Positions 1-6,245 of a stretch of DNA of 6,507 nucleotides are shown here, one piece after another (positions within the stretch are counted from its first letter, which is position 1; the number at the start of each line of letters is the position of its first letter). The translations under genes were made by a program, and so were the position numbers. Source of the DNA: JASFWK01 sp050049355 (GTDB lineage: Bacteria; Chloroflexota; Anaerolineae; B4-G1; DUEL01); contig JASFWK010000118.1 of assembly GCA_050049355.1 (NCBI GenBank), positions 1 through 6,507 on the forward strand. Reading direction: 5' to 3'. The notes under the pieces were generated by a model that had not been told where the DNA came from, searched no databases, and saw nothing but the letters and a program-made list of their open reading frames with translations.

Positions 1-1
1 G

Positions 2-18
2 CCGGCGGGGAGAGCCGG
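2..18 (-). terminator. Possible hairpin, cut off at window edge
   Basis: CCGGC (2-6) and GCCGG (14-18) form a 5-bp G+C-rich stem with a 7-base loop. It lies about 90 bases after the stop codon of the last minus-strand gene. It could be part of an intrinsic terminator. The base run that would follow on the minus strand lies outside the window, so the call is weak and chance occurrence in G+C-rich DNA is quite possible. Confidence 0.15.
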
Positions 19-50
19 ACGCCAGGACTAGGTCGAGCGAATCGGTCTTA

Positions 51-73
51 GGATCTGAGTGCTTGGATCTGAG
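51..73. repeat. Short direct repeat, 2 x GGATCTGAG
   Basis: Two exact 9-base copies at 51-59 and 65-73 are separated by 5 bases (period 14). The flanking bases differ between the copies. The repeat could be a protein-binding site for a neighbouring gene to the left, or a chance duplication. Nothing in the window decides between these. Confidence 0.35.
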
Positions 74-104
74 GGGCGGTCTTGACCCTTGGGCTCTGTT
101 CATC

Positions 105-527
105 TCACACGATGATAGTTTCCACTCCCGTCTCGGCCTCGACCTCGGCTGCGCACTGCCTCAGGTCCGTCAGCTCAAAGATGCTCTCCGTGCCTGTAGG
201 TCGTCCAAGCACGATCAACGAGGCACCTTCTTCTACGGCGGCGCTCTTCAATTCCTCGCGCACCCTTCCGTGCCGGGAGAGTGTCCGAGCTGTGACAGAA
301 CGCTCGGCGGCTCGCTCCTTTGCCATCAAGAGCAAGAACTCGCCCATCTTGGTGATCTCATTCTCCATGTCCACGACCGACGCTCCGGCTGTCTTGTCGA
401 GAAAGTGAAGATCGACCACGTAGAGGAAGATCAGCTCGTCACCTCGCTCCTTGGCCAGGGCAATAGCCGCGTCCTGAGTGCGGTGGCTTGCCTCTCCCCC
501 CCGTGTGGCGCAAAGGATCTTGCCCAT
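105..527 (-). CDS. Universal stress protein (UspA fold), divergent nucleotide site
   Basis: The 140-residue length and alternating alpha/beta pattern fit a single-domain UspA protein, a cytoplasmic family that often binds ATP or AMP and acts in stress adaptation or transporter control. Strand 1 is KILCATRGGEAS (3-14), then helix QDAAIALAKERGDEL and strand LIFLYVVD (32-39). The late strand ASLIVLGRP (102-110) and C-terminal VETIIV strand complete the fold. Two usual nucleotide contacts look altered. The normal 'DGS' after strand 1 reads RGG here, with no Asp. The usual G-2x-G-9x-G-S/T signature is not present; GRPTGTES (108-115) stands in its place. The protein may therefore not bind ATP, or may bind it differently. 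The ATG at 527 has a strong AGGAGG four bases upstream that overlaps the permease stop codon, so the two genes are very probably translationally coupled. Such proteins can regulate a neighbouring transporter, as TeaD does for TeaABC in Halomonas; a similar role here is inference. Confidence 0.88.
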   Translation of the reverse strand: MGKILCATRGGEASHRTQDAAIALAKERGDELIFLYVVDLHFLDKTAGASVVDMENEITKMGEFLLLMAKERAAERSVTARTLSRHGRVREELKSAAVEEGASLIVLGRPTGTESIFELTDLRQCAAEVEAETGVETIIV

Positions 528-539
528 GTCTCCTCCTCA
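528..539 (-). promoter_or_regulatory. Ribosome-binding site of the stress protein, overlapping permease stop
   Basis: On the minus strand, AGGAGG (537-532) uses the last A of the permease TGA stop (539-537) and ends four bases before the ATG at 527. This is the best Shine-Dalgarno match in the window. The overlap suggests that ribosomes finishing the permease can restart on the stress-protein gene. Confidence 0.75.
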
Positions 540-2288
540 GAACTTGAGCCAGAAATAGCGGACCAAGATCCACAGCGTCGGTGCCAAGAGGGTCACAAAG
601 GTGACTGGCACGCCAACGCGGGAGAAGTCCGCGAATTTGAGCCGGAAACCTGCTCGGTCCAGGATTCCCACCGCCACGATGTTGGGCGCCGAGCCGATAT
701 ACGTGGCGTTTCCGCCTAGTCCCGCTCCCAGCGCGAGCGCCCAGTAGAGGACGTTGTTCTCTGCGCCAGGAAGAGTCCGCGTTAGATAGGCTGCCACTGG
801 GACGATTGCCGCAGTGAAGGGGATGTTGGCCACAAGGGCCGAGGCGACAGCTGAGACCCAGATAATCAAAATGGTGGCCAGGAGCAAGCTCTGGCCGGCC
901 ACTCCCTTGACGGTCTCCGCGATGAGCTGGATGAGTCCTGCTTCCTGAATGCCGCCCACCATCATAAATAAGCTCATGAAGAAGACGAGCGTCGTCCAGT
1001 CCACCTTGCGCAGCATCTCGTCCACGTCGGGCCGTACCCAAAGCAGGAGACCTGTGGACCCCAGTATGGCGGCAACGGATGGCGGCATATGCAAACGGTC
1101 TGTGGCGAAGAAGAGGACTAGCGTGGCCCCAAGGATGATCAGCGACTTGCGCAGCAGGATGGGGTCAGTAATGCGAGAGCTTGCCCCCAGCTTCTCTATG
1201 AGAGTGGTCGAGGGCGGTTTGTGCTCCTGGCTGAAATCCTTCCGATACATCCACCGTGTCATTCCCAGCAGGATGATCATGCCCATCACTGCGATCGGAA
1301 GCATATTGACCAGGAACTGGTTGAAGCCCAGACCGACATAGGAGCCGATGATGGTGTTGGGTGGTGTGCCGATGAGGGTAGCAGCCCCTCCGATGTTGGA
1401 GGCCAGGACCTCGGGTACGACGATCACCGCCGGATGGATGTTGAGCGCAAGCGCGATCTGGATGCTGACCGGCGTCATGAGAAGCATAACAGTTGTGTCG
1501 TTCAGCATCGACGAGGTCAGGCCGGTAATGGAGACAAGAAACGCCGTCACCAGGAAGGCATTCCCACGGGCGAGACAGAACGTCTGGAAGGCGAGCCACT
1601 GGAAGACCCCCGTTTCGCCCATAATCGCCATGAAGACCATCATGGTCATCAACAGGAAGATGACATCGAAGTCAATGAAGGTGATCGCTCGATGAAAACT
1701 CAGGATCCAGAAGTTGGAGTTGGAGGTACCGAAGAAGTAGCTTATCCCCAGCATAGCCGCCGTGCCCAGAAGGGCGGCTATGGTCTCGTGCAAGAGGTTG
1801 AAGGAGATGAGACCAAAGGCCAGGGCGAATATGCCCGTGGCGATCCAGAAGGCCGCGTTGAGGAGGCGTTTCAGCACGACGTCGGGTAGACGCACGTGGT
1901 AGTGGTCGCCAACCTGTGCGATCTCCTGCTCATCAAGGGGCTGACGGGCGGTGCGGAAGCCCGGCTTGTCGATCTCGACGATCACCGTCCCCGTTCCTAT
2001 CACTGCCCGGGGCAACGTCAAATCCACGACGTAGAGTCCTTCTGCATCTGTGTGGGCTACCTCAGCCTCTCTCCCACCGACGGTCAGTGTCTGCTGGACA
2101 TCACCAACGAAGACGCGTATCTCTGCTTCCTCTATGGGGATATCCTGCGTGTTGACCACTCGCCCAAATACGCTGAGTGTTACCTCGTCGCTGCAATCTG
2201 CAGGCGTTGGACGAATCAGTATGGAGAGGAGCACGGAGGAGAGAGCGATCAAGAACCAGTGTCTTCGTATAGTAATAGATAGCTTCAT
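537..2288 (-). CDS. ArsB/NhaD-superfamily permease with N-terminal extracytoplasmic Ig-like domain
   Basis: This is an integral membrane ion transporter of 583 residues, counted from the ATG at 2288. It starts with a basic then hydrophobic segment (about 11-25), either a signal peptide with possible cleavage after TPA (near 31) or a signal anchor. Residues about 36-135 form a carboxypeptidase-regulatory-like beta-domain (FGRVVNTQDIPIEEAEI, a TDAEGLYVVDL strand pair, KPGFR). From about 141 to the end there are roughly eleven to twelve hydrophobic segments. The core carries the family's paired signatures in two halves: SNIGGAATLIGTPPN (297-311) and GAGLGGNATYIGSAPN (521-536). Each is preceded by an unwound-helix segment (SSMLNDTT, 259-266; VANIPFTAAIVP, 486-497). 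Known relatives include NhaD Na+/H+ antiporters, ArsB arsenite pumps, SLC13 carriers and the human OCA2 P protein. The substrate cannot be told from sequence. An in-frame TTG at 2303 directly abuts the helicase stop. I prefer the ATG because GAGAG lies about 9 bases upstream and MKLS begins a normal export signal. Confidence 0.88.
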   Translation of the reverse strand: MKLSITIRRHWFLIALSSVLLSILIRPTPADCSDEVTLSVFGRVVNTQDIPIEEAEIRVFVGDVQQTLTVGGREAEVAHTDAEGLYVVDLTLPRAVIGTGTVIVEIDKPGFRTARQPLDEQEIAQVGDHYHVRLPDVVLKRLLNAAFWIATGIFALAFGLISFNLLHETIAALLGTAAMLGISYFFGTSNSNFWILSFHRAITFIDFDVIFLLMTMMVFMAIMGETGVFQWLAFQTFCLARGNAFLVTAFLVSITGLTSSMLNDTTVMLLMTPVSIQIALALNIHPAVIVVPEVLASNIGGAATLIGTPPNTIIGSYVGLGFNQFLVNMLPIAVMGMIILLGMTRWMYRKDFSQEHKPPSTTLIEKLGASSRITDPILLRKSLIILGATLVLFFATDRLHMPPSVAAILGSTGLLLWVRPDVDEMLRKVDWTTLVFFMSLFMMVGGIQEAGLIQLIAETVKGVAGQSLLLATILIIWVSAVASALVANIPFTAAIVPVAAYLTRTLPGAENNVLYWALALGAGLGGNATYIGSAPNIVAVGILDRAGFRLKFADFSRVGVPVTFVTLLAPTLWILVRYFWLKF

Positions 2289-2303
2289 CTTCTCATCTCT
2301 CAA

Positions 2304-4433
2304 CTATGCCAGGCTCAGGTAACTACCCATAATCCTCTTCAGCTGGCCGTCCTCGAAGACTACGGTCACTTTTTCGTCATCCCCGTCTGGCTGACTTCCC
2401 AACACTACACCCGGACCGAAGAGATCGTGCATCACTCGATCGCCGGTGCTGAAACGGGATGTGGTGGGGGAGGGAGGGGCAGGCTCCCACTGGGTTTCCC
2501 GCTGAACCGTTCGGACGCGGATGCCCTGCGTCAGGTGGTCAGGAATGTCCCCCAGGAAGCGGCTAGGCGTGCCCACTTCGGTGGTGCCGTAGCGGGTGCG
2601 GCGGAAGGCGTAGGTCAGGTAGAGACGGTCCTGTGCTCGTGTCACTCCCACGTACATCAGCCGCCGCTCCTCCGCCAGTTCCTCTGGATCGTCCAGAGAA
2701 CGACTGTGGGGCAGCAAGCCCTCCTCCAGCCCAGCGATGAAGACCACGGGAAACTCCAGCCCTTTGGCGCTGTGGAGGGTGAGGAGGGTGGGGGCATCCA
2801 CATCCTCGGTCAGGTTGTCGACGTCTGAGACCAACGCGACGTCGGTCAGGAACTCGGTGAGGGTCAGCTCTCTGTAGTCGGCCGCCACGCCGCGGAGCTC
2901 CTGAATGTTGTTCCAGCGGTCCTCTCCTTCGTCGCTTCCATCCCGCAGATAGGTCTCGTACCTGGTCTCCTCAAGCACACGATCGATCAGCTGCGGCACC
3001 GTGGCATCATCCCGGTGGGTCTCGATCCAGCCTTTCACGATTTGGTGGAAAGAACTCACTGCATTTCGGGCCCGCGTGCCTAAGGATCGCTCCTCCTCAC
3101 CGGTGGAGACTGAGTCCACTGCCCACCAAAGGGGCGCCTCGGCCGCCTGGGCTGCCTCCTCCAATGCCAACTCCGTCTTTTGGCCGATGCCTCGTGGTGG
3201 GACGTTGATGATGCGCCTAAGGCTCGTCGTGTCGGTTGGGTTGTGTATCACGCGCAGGAAGGCGATCAGATCCTTGATCTCCCGGCGCGCGTAGAACCGG
3301 GTCGCACCCACCAGCCGGTAGGGAAGTCCGGCGCGGAGGAAGGCTTCCTCCAGGGCGCGCGATTGGGCGTTCGTGCGGTACATCACGGCACAATCGCCGG
3401 GCCGGTATTCACCGGAGAATACCAACTCGGTGATTGTGTCCACGACAAACTGGGCCTCTACGTCCTGGTCGTAGGCCTCGTGGATGACTACCTTGAGCCC
3501 CGATCCTCGGCGGGTAAACAACCGCTTCTCGGTCCGATCGGGATTGCGGCGGATAATTGCCTGTGCCGTGTCCAGGATGGTCTGGGTGGACCGGTAGTTT
3601 TGCTCCAGGAGGTAGGTTGCCAGTGTGGGGTGATCCTCTCGCAAGCGCGAGATATTCCGGTAGTCCGCACCACGCCACCGATAGATGGACTGATCCTCGT
3701 CGGCGACTACGAAGAGGCTATGATCCAGGTTCGTAAGCTGCCGCAGGAGGACGTACTGAGCCATGTTCGTGTCCTGGAATTCGTCGACGAGGATATGTCG
3801 AAATCGCTCCTGATAGCGGCTAAGGACCTCGGGATGCTCGCGGAAGAGAACCACTGTCTCAATGAGCAAATCGTCGAAATCCAGTCCGCCACTGGCTCGC
3901 AGGCGTTCCTGATACTGGGCGTATACCCGGCTGACGATCTCGCCGAAATAGGAGGCAGGCTGATATGCCTCTGGCGGGATCAGTTCGTTCTTGGCTCTGG
4001 AGATGGCGGCGTGGACGGAGGAGGGGCGGTACTTCTTGTCGTCGATGTTCAGATCCTTCAGCGCGCGGCGAACGAGGGTTCGCTGGTCGTCTGCATCGAA
4101 GATGATGTAGTCTCGGGGGATACCGGCAGTCTCTGCCTGTCGACGTAGGATGCGAGCGCAGGTGGCGTGAAAGGTGCCTAGGGTCAGATCCTGGGCACGA
4201 GCTTGGCTCAACAGACGCTGCAGCCGCTCTCGCATCTCCCGTGCCGCCTTGTTGGTGAAGGTCACCGCCATCAGCCGCCACGGAGGGATGCCCTGCTCCA
4301 GGACTAACCAGGCCACCCGGCGGGTGAGGATGCGGGTCTTGCCAGAGCCGGGTCCCGCCAGGACCAGTGCCGGTCCCTCAGGAGCGGTAACTGCTTTCCT
4401 CTGCTGCGGGTTGAGGTCATCTAGAAGGCTCAT
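2304..4433 (-). CDS. pcrA: ATP-dependent DNA helicase PcrA/UvrD
   Basis: This superfamily 1A helicase unwinds DNA 3'-5' in nucleotide excision repair, mismatch repair and clearing of stalled forks or RecA filaments. At 709 residues it is near the usual 720-740. All helicase motifs are intact: Q motif LNPQQRKAV (7-15), Walker A AGPGSGKT (26-33), Ia AVTFTNKAAREM (56-67), Ib TLGTFHA (84-90), Walker B LVDEFQDTN (215-223), III ADEDQSIYRWRGAD (244-257), IV EQNYRS (277-282), V LTLHSAKGLEF (551-561) and VI RRLMYVGVTRAQDRLYL (590-606). The C-terminal end, about 662-709 (GDRVMHDLFGPGVVLG and a VVFEDGQLKRI strand), resembles the Tudor-like domain that binds RNA polymerase in PcrA/UvrD. This makes PcrA/UvrD a better fit than Rep. 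The ATG at 4433 starts the typical 'MSLLDDLNPQQ' N terminus. No Shine-Dalgarno sequence precedes it. The upstream glycosyltransferase ends 24 bases away and a promoter-like element spans that junction, so the gene is probably transcribed at least partly on its own. Confidence 0.96.
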   Translation of the reverse strand: MSLLDDLNPQQRKAVTAPEGPALVLAGPGSGKTRILTRRVAWLVLEQGIPPWRLMAVTFTNKAAREMRERLQRLLSQARAQDLTLGTFHATCARILRRQAETAGIPRDYIIFDADDQRTLVRRALKDLNIDDKKYRPSSVHAAISRAKNELIPPEAYQPASYFGEIVSRVYAQYQERLRASGGLDFDDLLIETVVLFREHPEVLSRYQERFRHILVDEFQDTNMAQYVLLRQLTNLDHSLFVVADEDQSIYRWRGADYRNISRLREDHPTLATYLLEQNYRSTQTILDTAQAIIRRNPDRTEKRLFTRRGSGLKVVIHEAYDQDVEAQFVVDTITELVFSGEYRPGDCAVMYRTNAQSRALEEAFLRAGLPYRLVGATRFYARREIKDLIAFLRVIHNPTDTTSLRRIINVPPRGIGQKTELALEEAAQAAEAPLWWAVDSVSTGEEERSLGTRARNAVSSFHQIVKGWIETHRDDATVPQLIDRVLEETRYETYLRDGSDEGEDRWNNIQELRGVAADYRELTLTEFLTDVALVSDVDNLTEDVDAPTLLTLHSAKGLEFPVVFIAGLEEGLLPHSRSLDDPEELAEERRLMYVGVTRAQDRLYLTYAFRRTRYGTTEVGTPSRFLGDIPDHLTQGIRVRTVQRETQWEPAPPSPTTSRFSTGDRVMHDLFGPGVVLGSQPDGDDEKVTVVFEDGQLKRIMGSYLSLA

Positions 4434-4448
4434 AGTGGAGTGAGTTGG

Positions 4449-4477
4449 ATTATAACATCAGCGCTGGGAGGCGACAA
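4449..4477 (-). promoter_or_regulatory. Promoter-like element for the pcrA helicase gene
   Basis: On the minus strand, TTGTCG (4477-4472, 4 of 6 matches to TTGACA) is followed after exactly 17 bases by a perfect TATAAT (4454-4449). The predicted transcript start near 4441-4442 lies about 8 bases before the helicase ATG. The -35 lies inside the end of the glycosyltransferase gene and the -10 just past its TGA stop. The absence of a Shine-Dalgarno sequence fits a short-leader mRNA. The -10 and spacing are strong evidence; the -35 is only fair. Confidence 0.55.
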
Positions 4478-5582
4478 GGCTCTCCATGACTTCGAGCACG
4501 GTCTGGGCGCAGCACCGCCAGGAGAAGCGCTGCAGGTTGACGTAGCCCCGCTTGACCAACTCGGTTCGCAGGTTGGAATCGCTTGCCAGGCGGGCCATCG
4601 CCGCTGTCCACGCGTCGGTGTCCAGCGGATCCACGAGCAATGCCGCCTCGCCAGCCACCTCCGGCAGACTAGAGGTGGCTGAGCAGATGACTGGACAGCC
4701 GCAGGCCTGGGCCTCCAGTACGGGCAGGCCGAAACCTTCGTATAGTGATGGAAACAGAAAGGCAAGGGCGCCGCTCAGGAGCGCTGCCTTGTCTGCATCG
4801 TGAACGTAGCCGGGAAATAGCACCCGGTCCTCCAATCCCAGACGGCGAACCTGGGCGAAGAGGTTCTCATAGAGCCAGCCCCGGCGACCAGCCAAGACCA
4901 AGGTTGGTTTGGGGAACAGGTCTTCAAGCTCTGGGCTGGATAGCGCGGTGATGAGTTGTGATAGGTTCTTGCGCGGCTGGAGTGTGCCGATGTGGAGGAA
5001 GTAGTCCCCAACGACGCCGTAGCGTGCCTTCACCTCTGCGATGACACCCGGCTCACGTGCTGGGGCCAGGGCTTCATCATAGCCGGGGTAGGCCACGGTT
5101 ACCTTTTCGGGCGGTGTGCGGTAGCGAGCTATGAGATCGGATCTTGTCGCTTCGGAATCGGCCAGGATATGCGCGGCGGCTCGGGCGTTCCAGCGGGTGG
5201 AGAGGTCCAAGTAGATGCGCTGAAGCAGGGGATGGGCATGTGGGAAGTGGAGGTAGCCCAGGTCGTGGACGGTCACCAAGCTGAGTGGCGGGTGAATCAA
5301 CGGAAGGACGTGGGCAGGGACGAACAGCAGATCGGGTGAGTGGAGTGCCATCTCCCAGGAGAGCCGCAGATGGGTCCAGAGGCGAGGGAGGGGGATTGGA
5401 CGGAGTTCAGCGCCGGGGAAGGTGCCAGCTGGCGGTGAGCTGCGAAAGTAGAGGCGGAAGTGATGGGAAGGAGCCTGGGTGAGAAGGGAGTCGATCAGCC
5501 GCTGTGAATAGACCTCCGTTCCCGTGGGACGTGCGGAGATTGCGCGGCTGGCGTCCACGCCTATGACCAAGGTATCCGACAA
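4458..5582 (-). CDS. GT4-family glycosyltransferase (GT-B fold)
   Basis: This is a cytoplasmic, probably membrane-associated, retaining glycosyltransferase of 374 residues that moves a sugar from a nucleotide donor to a glycan or lipid acceptor. The N-terminal half begins with strand VIGVDASRA (6-14) and the loop TGTEVYSQRLI (20-30), continues through VTVHDLGY (103-110), and is typical of GT4 mannosyl- or rhamnosyltransferase-like enzymes. The C-terminal donor-binding half contains HIGTLQPRKN (197-206), LVLAGRRGW (228-236), FPGYV (256-260) and the EX7E motif YEGFGLPVLE (281-290; E282 and E290) followed by ACGCPVI. Donor and product are not readable; cell-wall polysaccharide or exopolysaccharide is the usual setting, but no other glycan genes are in view. 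The start is TTG at 5582, supported by AGGTGA four bases upstream and by the need to include the first beta-strand. The gene lies 19 bases after the small membrane-protein gene, so the two are probably cotranscribed. Confidence 0.92.
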   Translation of the reverse strand: MSDTLVIGVDASRAISARPTGTEVYSQRLIDSLLTQAPSHHFRLYFRSSPPAGTFPGAELRPIPLPRLWTHLRLSWEMALHSPDLLFVPAHVLPLIHPPLSLVTVHDLGYLHFPHAHPLLQRIYLDLSTRWNARAAAHILADSEATRSDLIARYRTPPEKVTVAYPGYDEALAPAREPGVIAEVKARYGVVGDYFLHIGTLQPRKNLSQLITALSSPELEDLFPKPTLVLAGRRGWLYENLFAQVRRLGLEDRVLFPGYVHDADKAALLSGALAFLFPSLYEGFGLPVLEAQACGCPVICSATSSLPEVAGEAALLVDPLDTDAWTAAMARLASDSNLRTELVKRGYVNLQRFSWRCCAQTVLEVMESLVASQR

Positions 5583-5592
5583 GTTCTCACCT
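5583..5592 (-). promoter_or_regulatory. Ribosome-binding site supporting a TTG start
   Basis: AGGTGAG (5592-5586) lies three to four bases before TTG at 5582. No ATG or GTG lies early enough to keep the first beta-strand of the glycosyltransferase, so this site decides the TTG start. Confidence 0.6.
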
Positions 5593-5601
5593 GGAGAGCG
5601 G

Positions 5602-6123
5602 CTACCGGTCGATCTCGCGCTGGTTCAGGATGGCGCGCAGCAGAAGAACGAGGCCGACAATGATAAGGAAGGCGGGCCAAAGCCGGGTCAAATCCTGGCG
5701 TGCAGCGCCATCAAGGTTGACTGCCAGGGAGCCTCCTCCCAACACGATTCCCAGGATAGCCAGGAAGAGGATAGCCCAATCTCGCATTCCCTGCGCCAGC
5801 CATAGAGCCATGAAGGAGATACCGGCGATGACGACGAAGACGGGCCACAGGTCGTTCAACACACTGTAGTCGGGGCTCTGGCTGCCCATGGTTATGAGGA
5901 ACAGGAAGAGCGCGGACAGCGTGAGGGCGGTACCCAGAAAGACCAAGTCGGGATCTCTCTGACGACCCAAGAGGTAGCTTCCCAGAAAAGCGATCCCGCC
6001 GGCGAGGGGGAAGGCCGGCCAGGCCCGGTTCGGGTCTGGTATTCCCAGTTCCAGCTCCACCAGCAGCAGATAGACGCCGATTACAATGAAGATGAGGCCG
6101 ATGTGGGTGATTCTCCTGGTCAT
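5602..6123 (-). CDS. LiaI/LiaF-like membrane protein with three hairpin repeats (DUF5668-like)
   Basis: This 173-residue protein is almost wholly membrane embedded, with six predicted helices arranged as three tandem hairpins. Each hairpin has a hydrophobic helix, a polar loop, a Trp-Pro-(Ala/Val)-Phe turn and a second hydrophobic helix. The WP pairs are at 35-36 (AWPAF), 93-94 (LWPVF) and 149-150 (LWPAF), spaced 58 and 56 residues apart. This repeat pattern matches the LiaI-LiaF-like transmembrane region, a family found in cell-envelope stress regulators such as LiaF and in many proteins of unknown role. There is no extra C-terminal beta-domain as in full LiaF, so regulator function should not be assumed. 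The start is ATG at 6123: the open frame runs on to 6375, but the added 84 residues are basic, unstructured and overlap rarA. It is the first gene after a consensus promoter and overlaps an 18-codon upstream ORF by ATGA. Confidence 0.85.
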   Translation of the reverse strand: MTRRITHIGLIFIVIGVYLLLVELELGIPDPNRAWPAFPLAGGIAFLGSYLLGRQRDPDLVFLGTALTLSALFLFLITMGSQSPDYSVLNDLWPVFVVIAGISFMALWLAQGMRDWAILFLAILGIVLGGGSLAVNLDGAARQDLTRLWPAFLIIVGLVLLLRAILNQREIDR

Positions 6124-6176
6124 CTCTCCCCAATTCCACCCTTCCCGCGCGGCATTCGTGGGACGACTGGTGCCAT
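6120..6176 (-). CDS. Possible 18-codon leader ORF coupled to the membrane-protein gene
   Basis: An ATG at 6176 opens an 18-codon frame (MAPVVPRMPRGKGGIGER) whose TGA overlaps the ATG of the next gene as ATGA (6123-6120). It starts about 10 bases into the transcript predicted from the promoter at 6193-6221. It is preceded by GGGAAAGGAA, a plausible though close ribosome-binding site. The peptide is basic and rich in Pro and Gly and matches no family I know. It could be a leader peptide that couples or controls translation of the membrane protein, or a chance frame in a purine-rich leader. Confidence 0.3.
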   Translation of the reverse strand: MAPVVPRMPRGKGGIGER

Positions 6177-6192
6177 TTCCTTTCCCAGCAGG

Positions 6193-6221
6193 ATTATACT
6201 GACGGATACAAGGCCTGTCAA
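6193..6221 (-). promoter_or_regulatory. Consensus sigma-70-type promoter for the membrane-protein operon
   Basis: On the minus strand, TTGACA (6221-6216) and TATAAT (6198-6193) are both perfect matches to the housekeeping consensus and are separated by the ideal 17 bases. It lies 25 bases after the rarA stop. The predicted start is near 6186, giving a leader of about 63 bases before the ATG at 6123. It would drive the membrane protein and glycosyltransferase, and possibly the genes beyond. Confidence 0.85.
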
Positions 6222-6222
6222 A

Positions 6223-6234
6223 GCGAACCTTCGC
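6223..6234. repeat. Short inverted repeat just upstream of the -35 box
   Basis: GCGAA (6223-6227) and TTCGC (6230-6234) form a 5-bp dyad with a 2-base centre. It lies one base upstream of the -35 hexamer of the promoter at 6193-6221. This is a typical place for a regulator to bind, but such a short dyad could be chance. Confidence 0.3.
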
Positions 6235-6245
6235 AAGGGCTGGCG

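Larger units (their letters stand above)
1..104. other. Non-coding stretch downstream of the stress-protein gene
   Basis: No convincing gene is seen here. It holds a 9-base direct repeat (GGATCTGAG at 51-59 and 65-73, period 14). It also holds a small inverted repeat at the very edge (CCGGC at 2-6 pairing with GCCGG at 14-18, 7-base loop). The inverted repeat lies where a terminator of the minus-strand gene cluster could be, but the window ends before any downstream T tract could be seen, so its role is undecided. A weak imperfect dyad also lies around GACCCTTGGGCTC at 84-96. Confidence 0.4.

Noticed and set aside
63..719. Open frame of 218 codons on the plus strand across the stress-protein and permease ends
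   Set aside because: It is antisense to two well-supported genes, starts at TTG, and has no recognisable domain.
1221..1889. Open frame of 222 codons on the plus strand opposite the permease
   Set aside because: Its product is a His-, Glu- and Asp-rich, low-complexity translation typical of the reverse of a membrane-protein gene. It has no family match.
2289..2303. TTG at 2303 as the permease start
   Set aside because: It directly abuts the helicase stop, has no good ribosome-binding site, and adds five polar residues before a normal MK-type export signal. It remains possible.
3180..4148. Long open frame (322 codons) on the plus strand opposite the helicase gene
   Set aside because: It lies wholly antisense to a helicase with every motif intact, shows no recognisable domain, and is explained by G+C-rich codon structure in the mirror frame.
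6216..6245. Intrinsic terminator for rarA
   Set aside because: The only hairpins (GCGA-AGGT-TCGC or CCTT-GCG-AAGG) have 4-bp stems and no T tract beyond TTT. They also overlap or abut the promoter.
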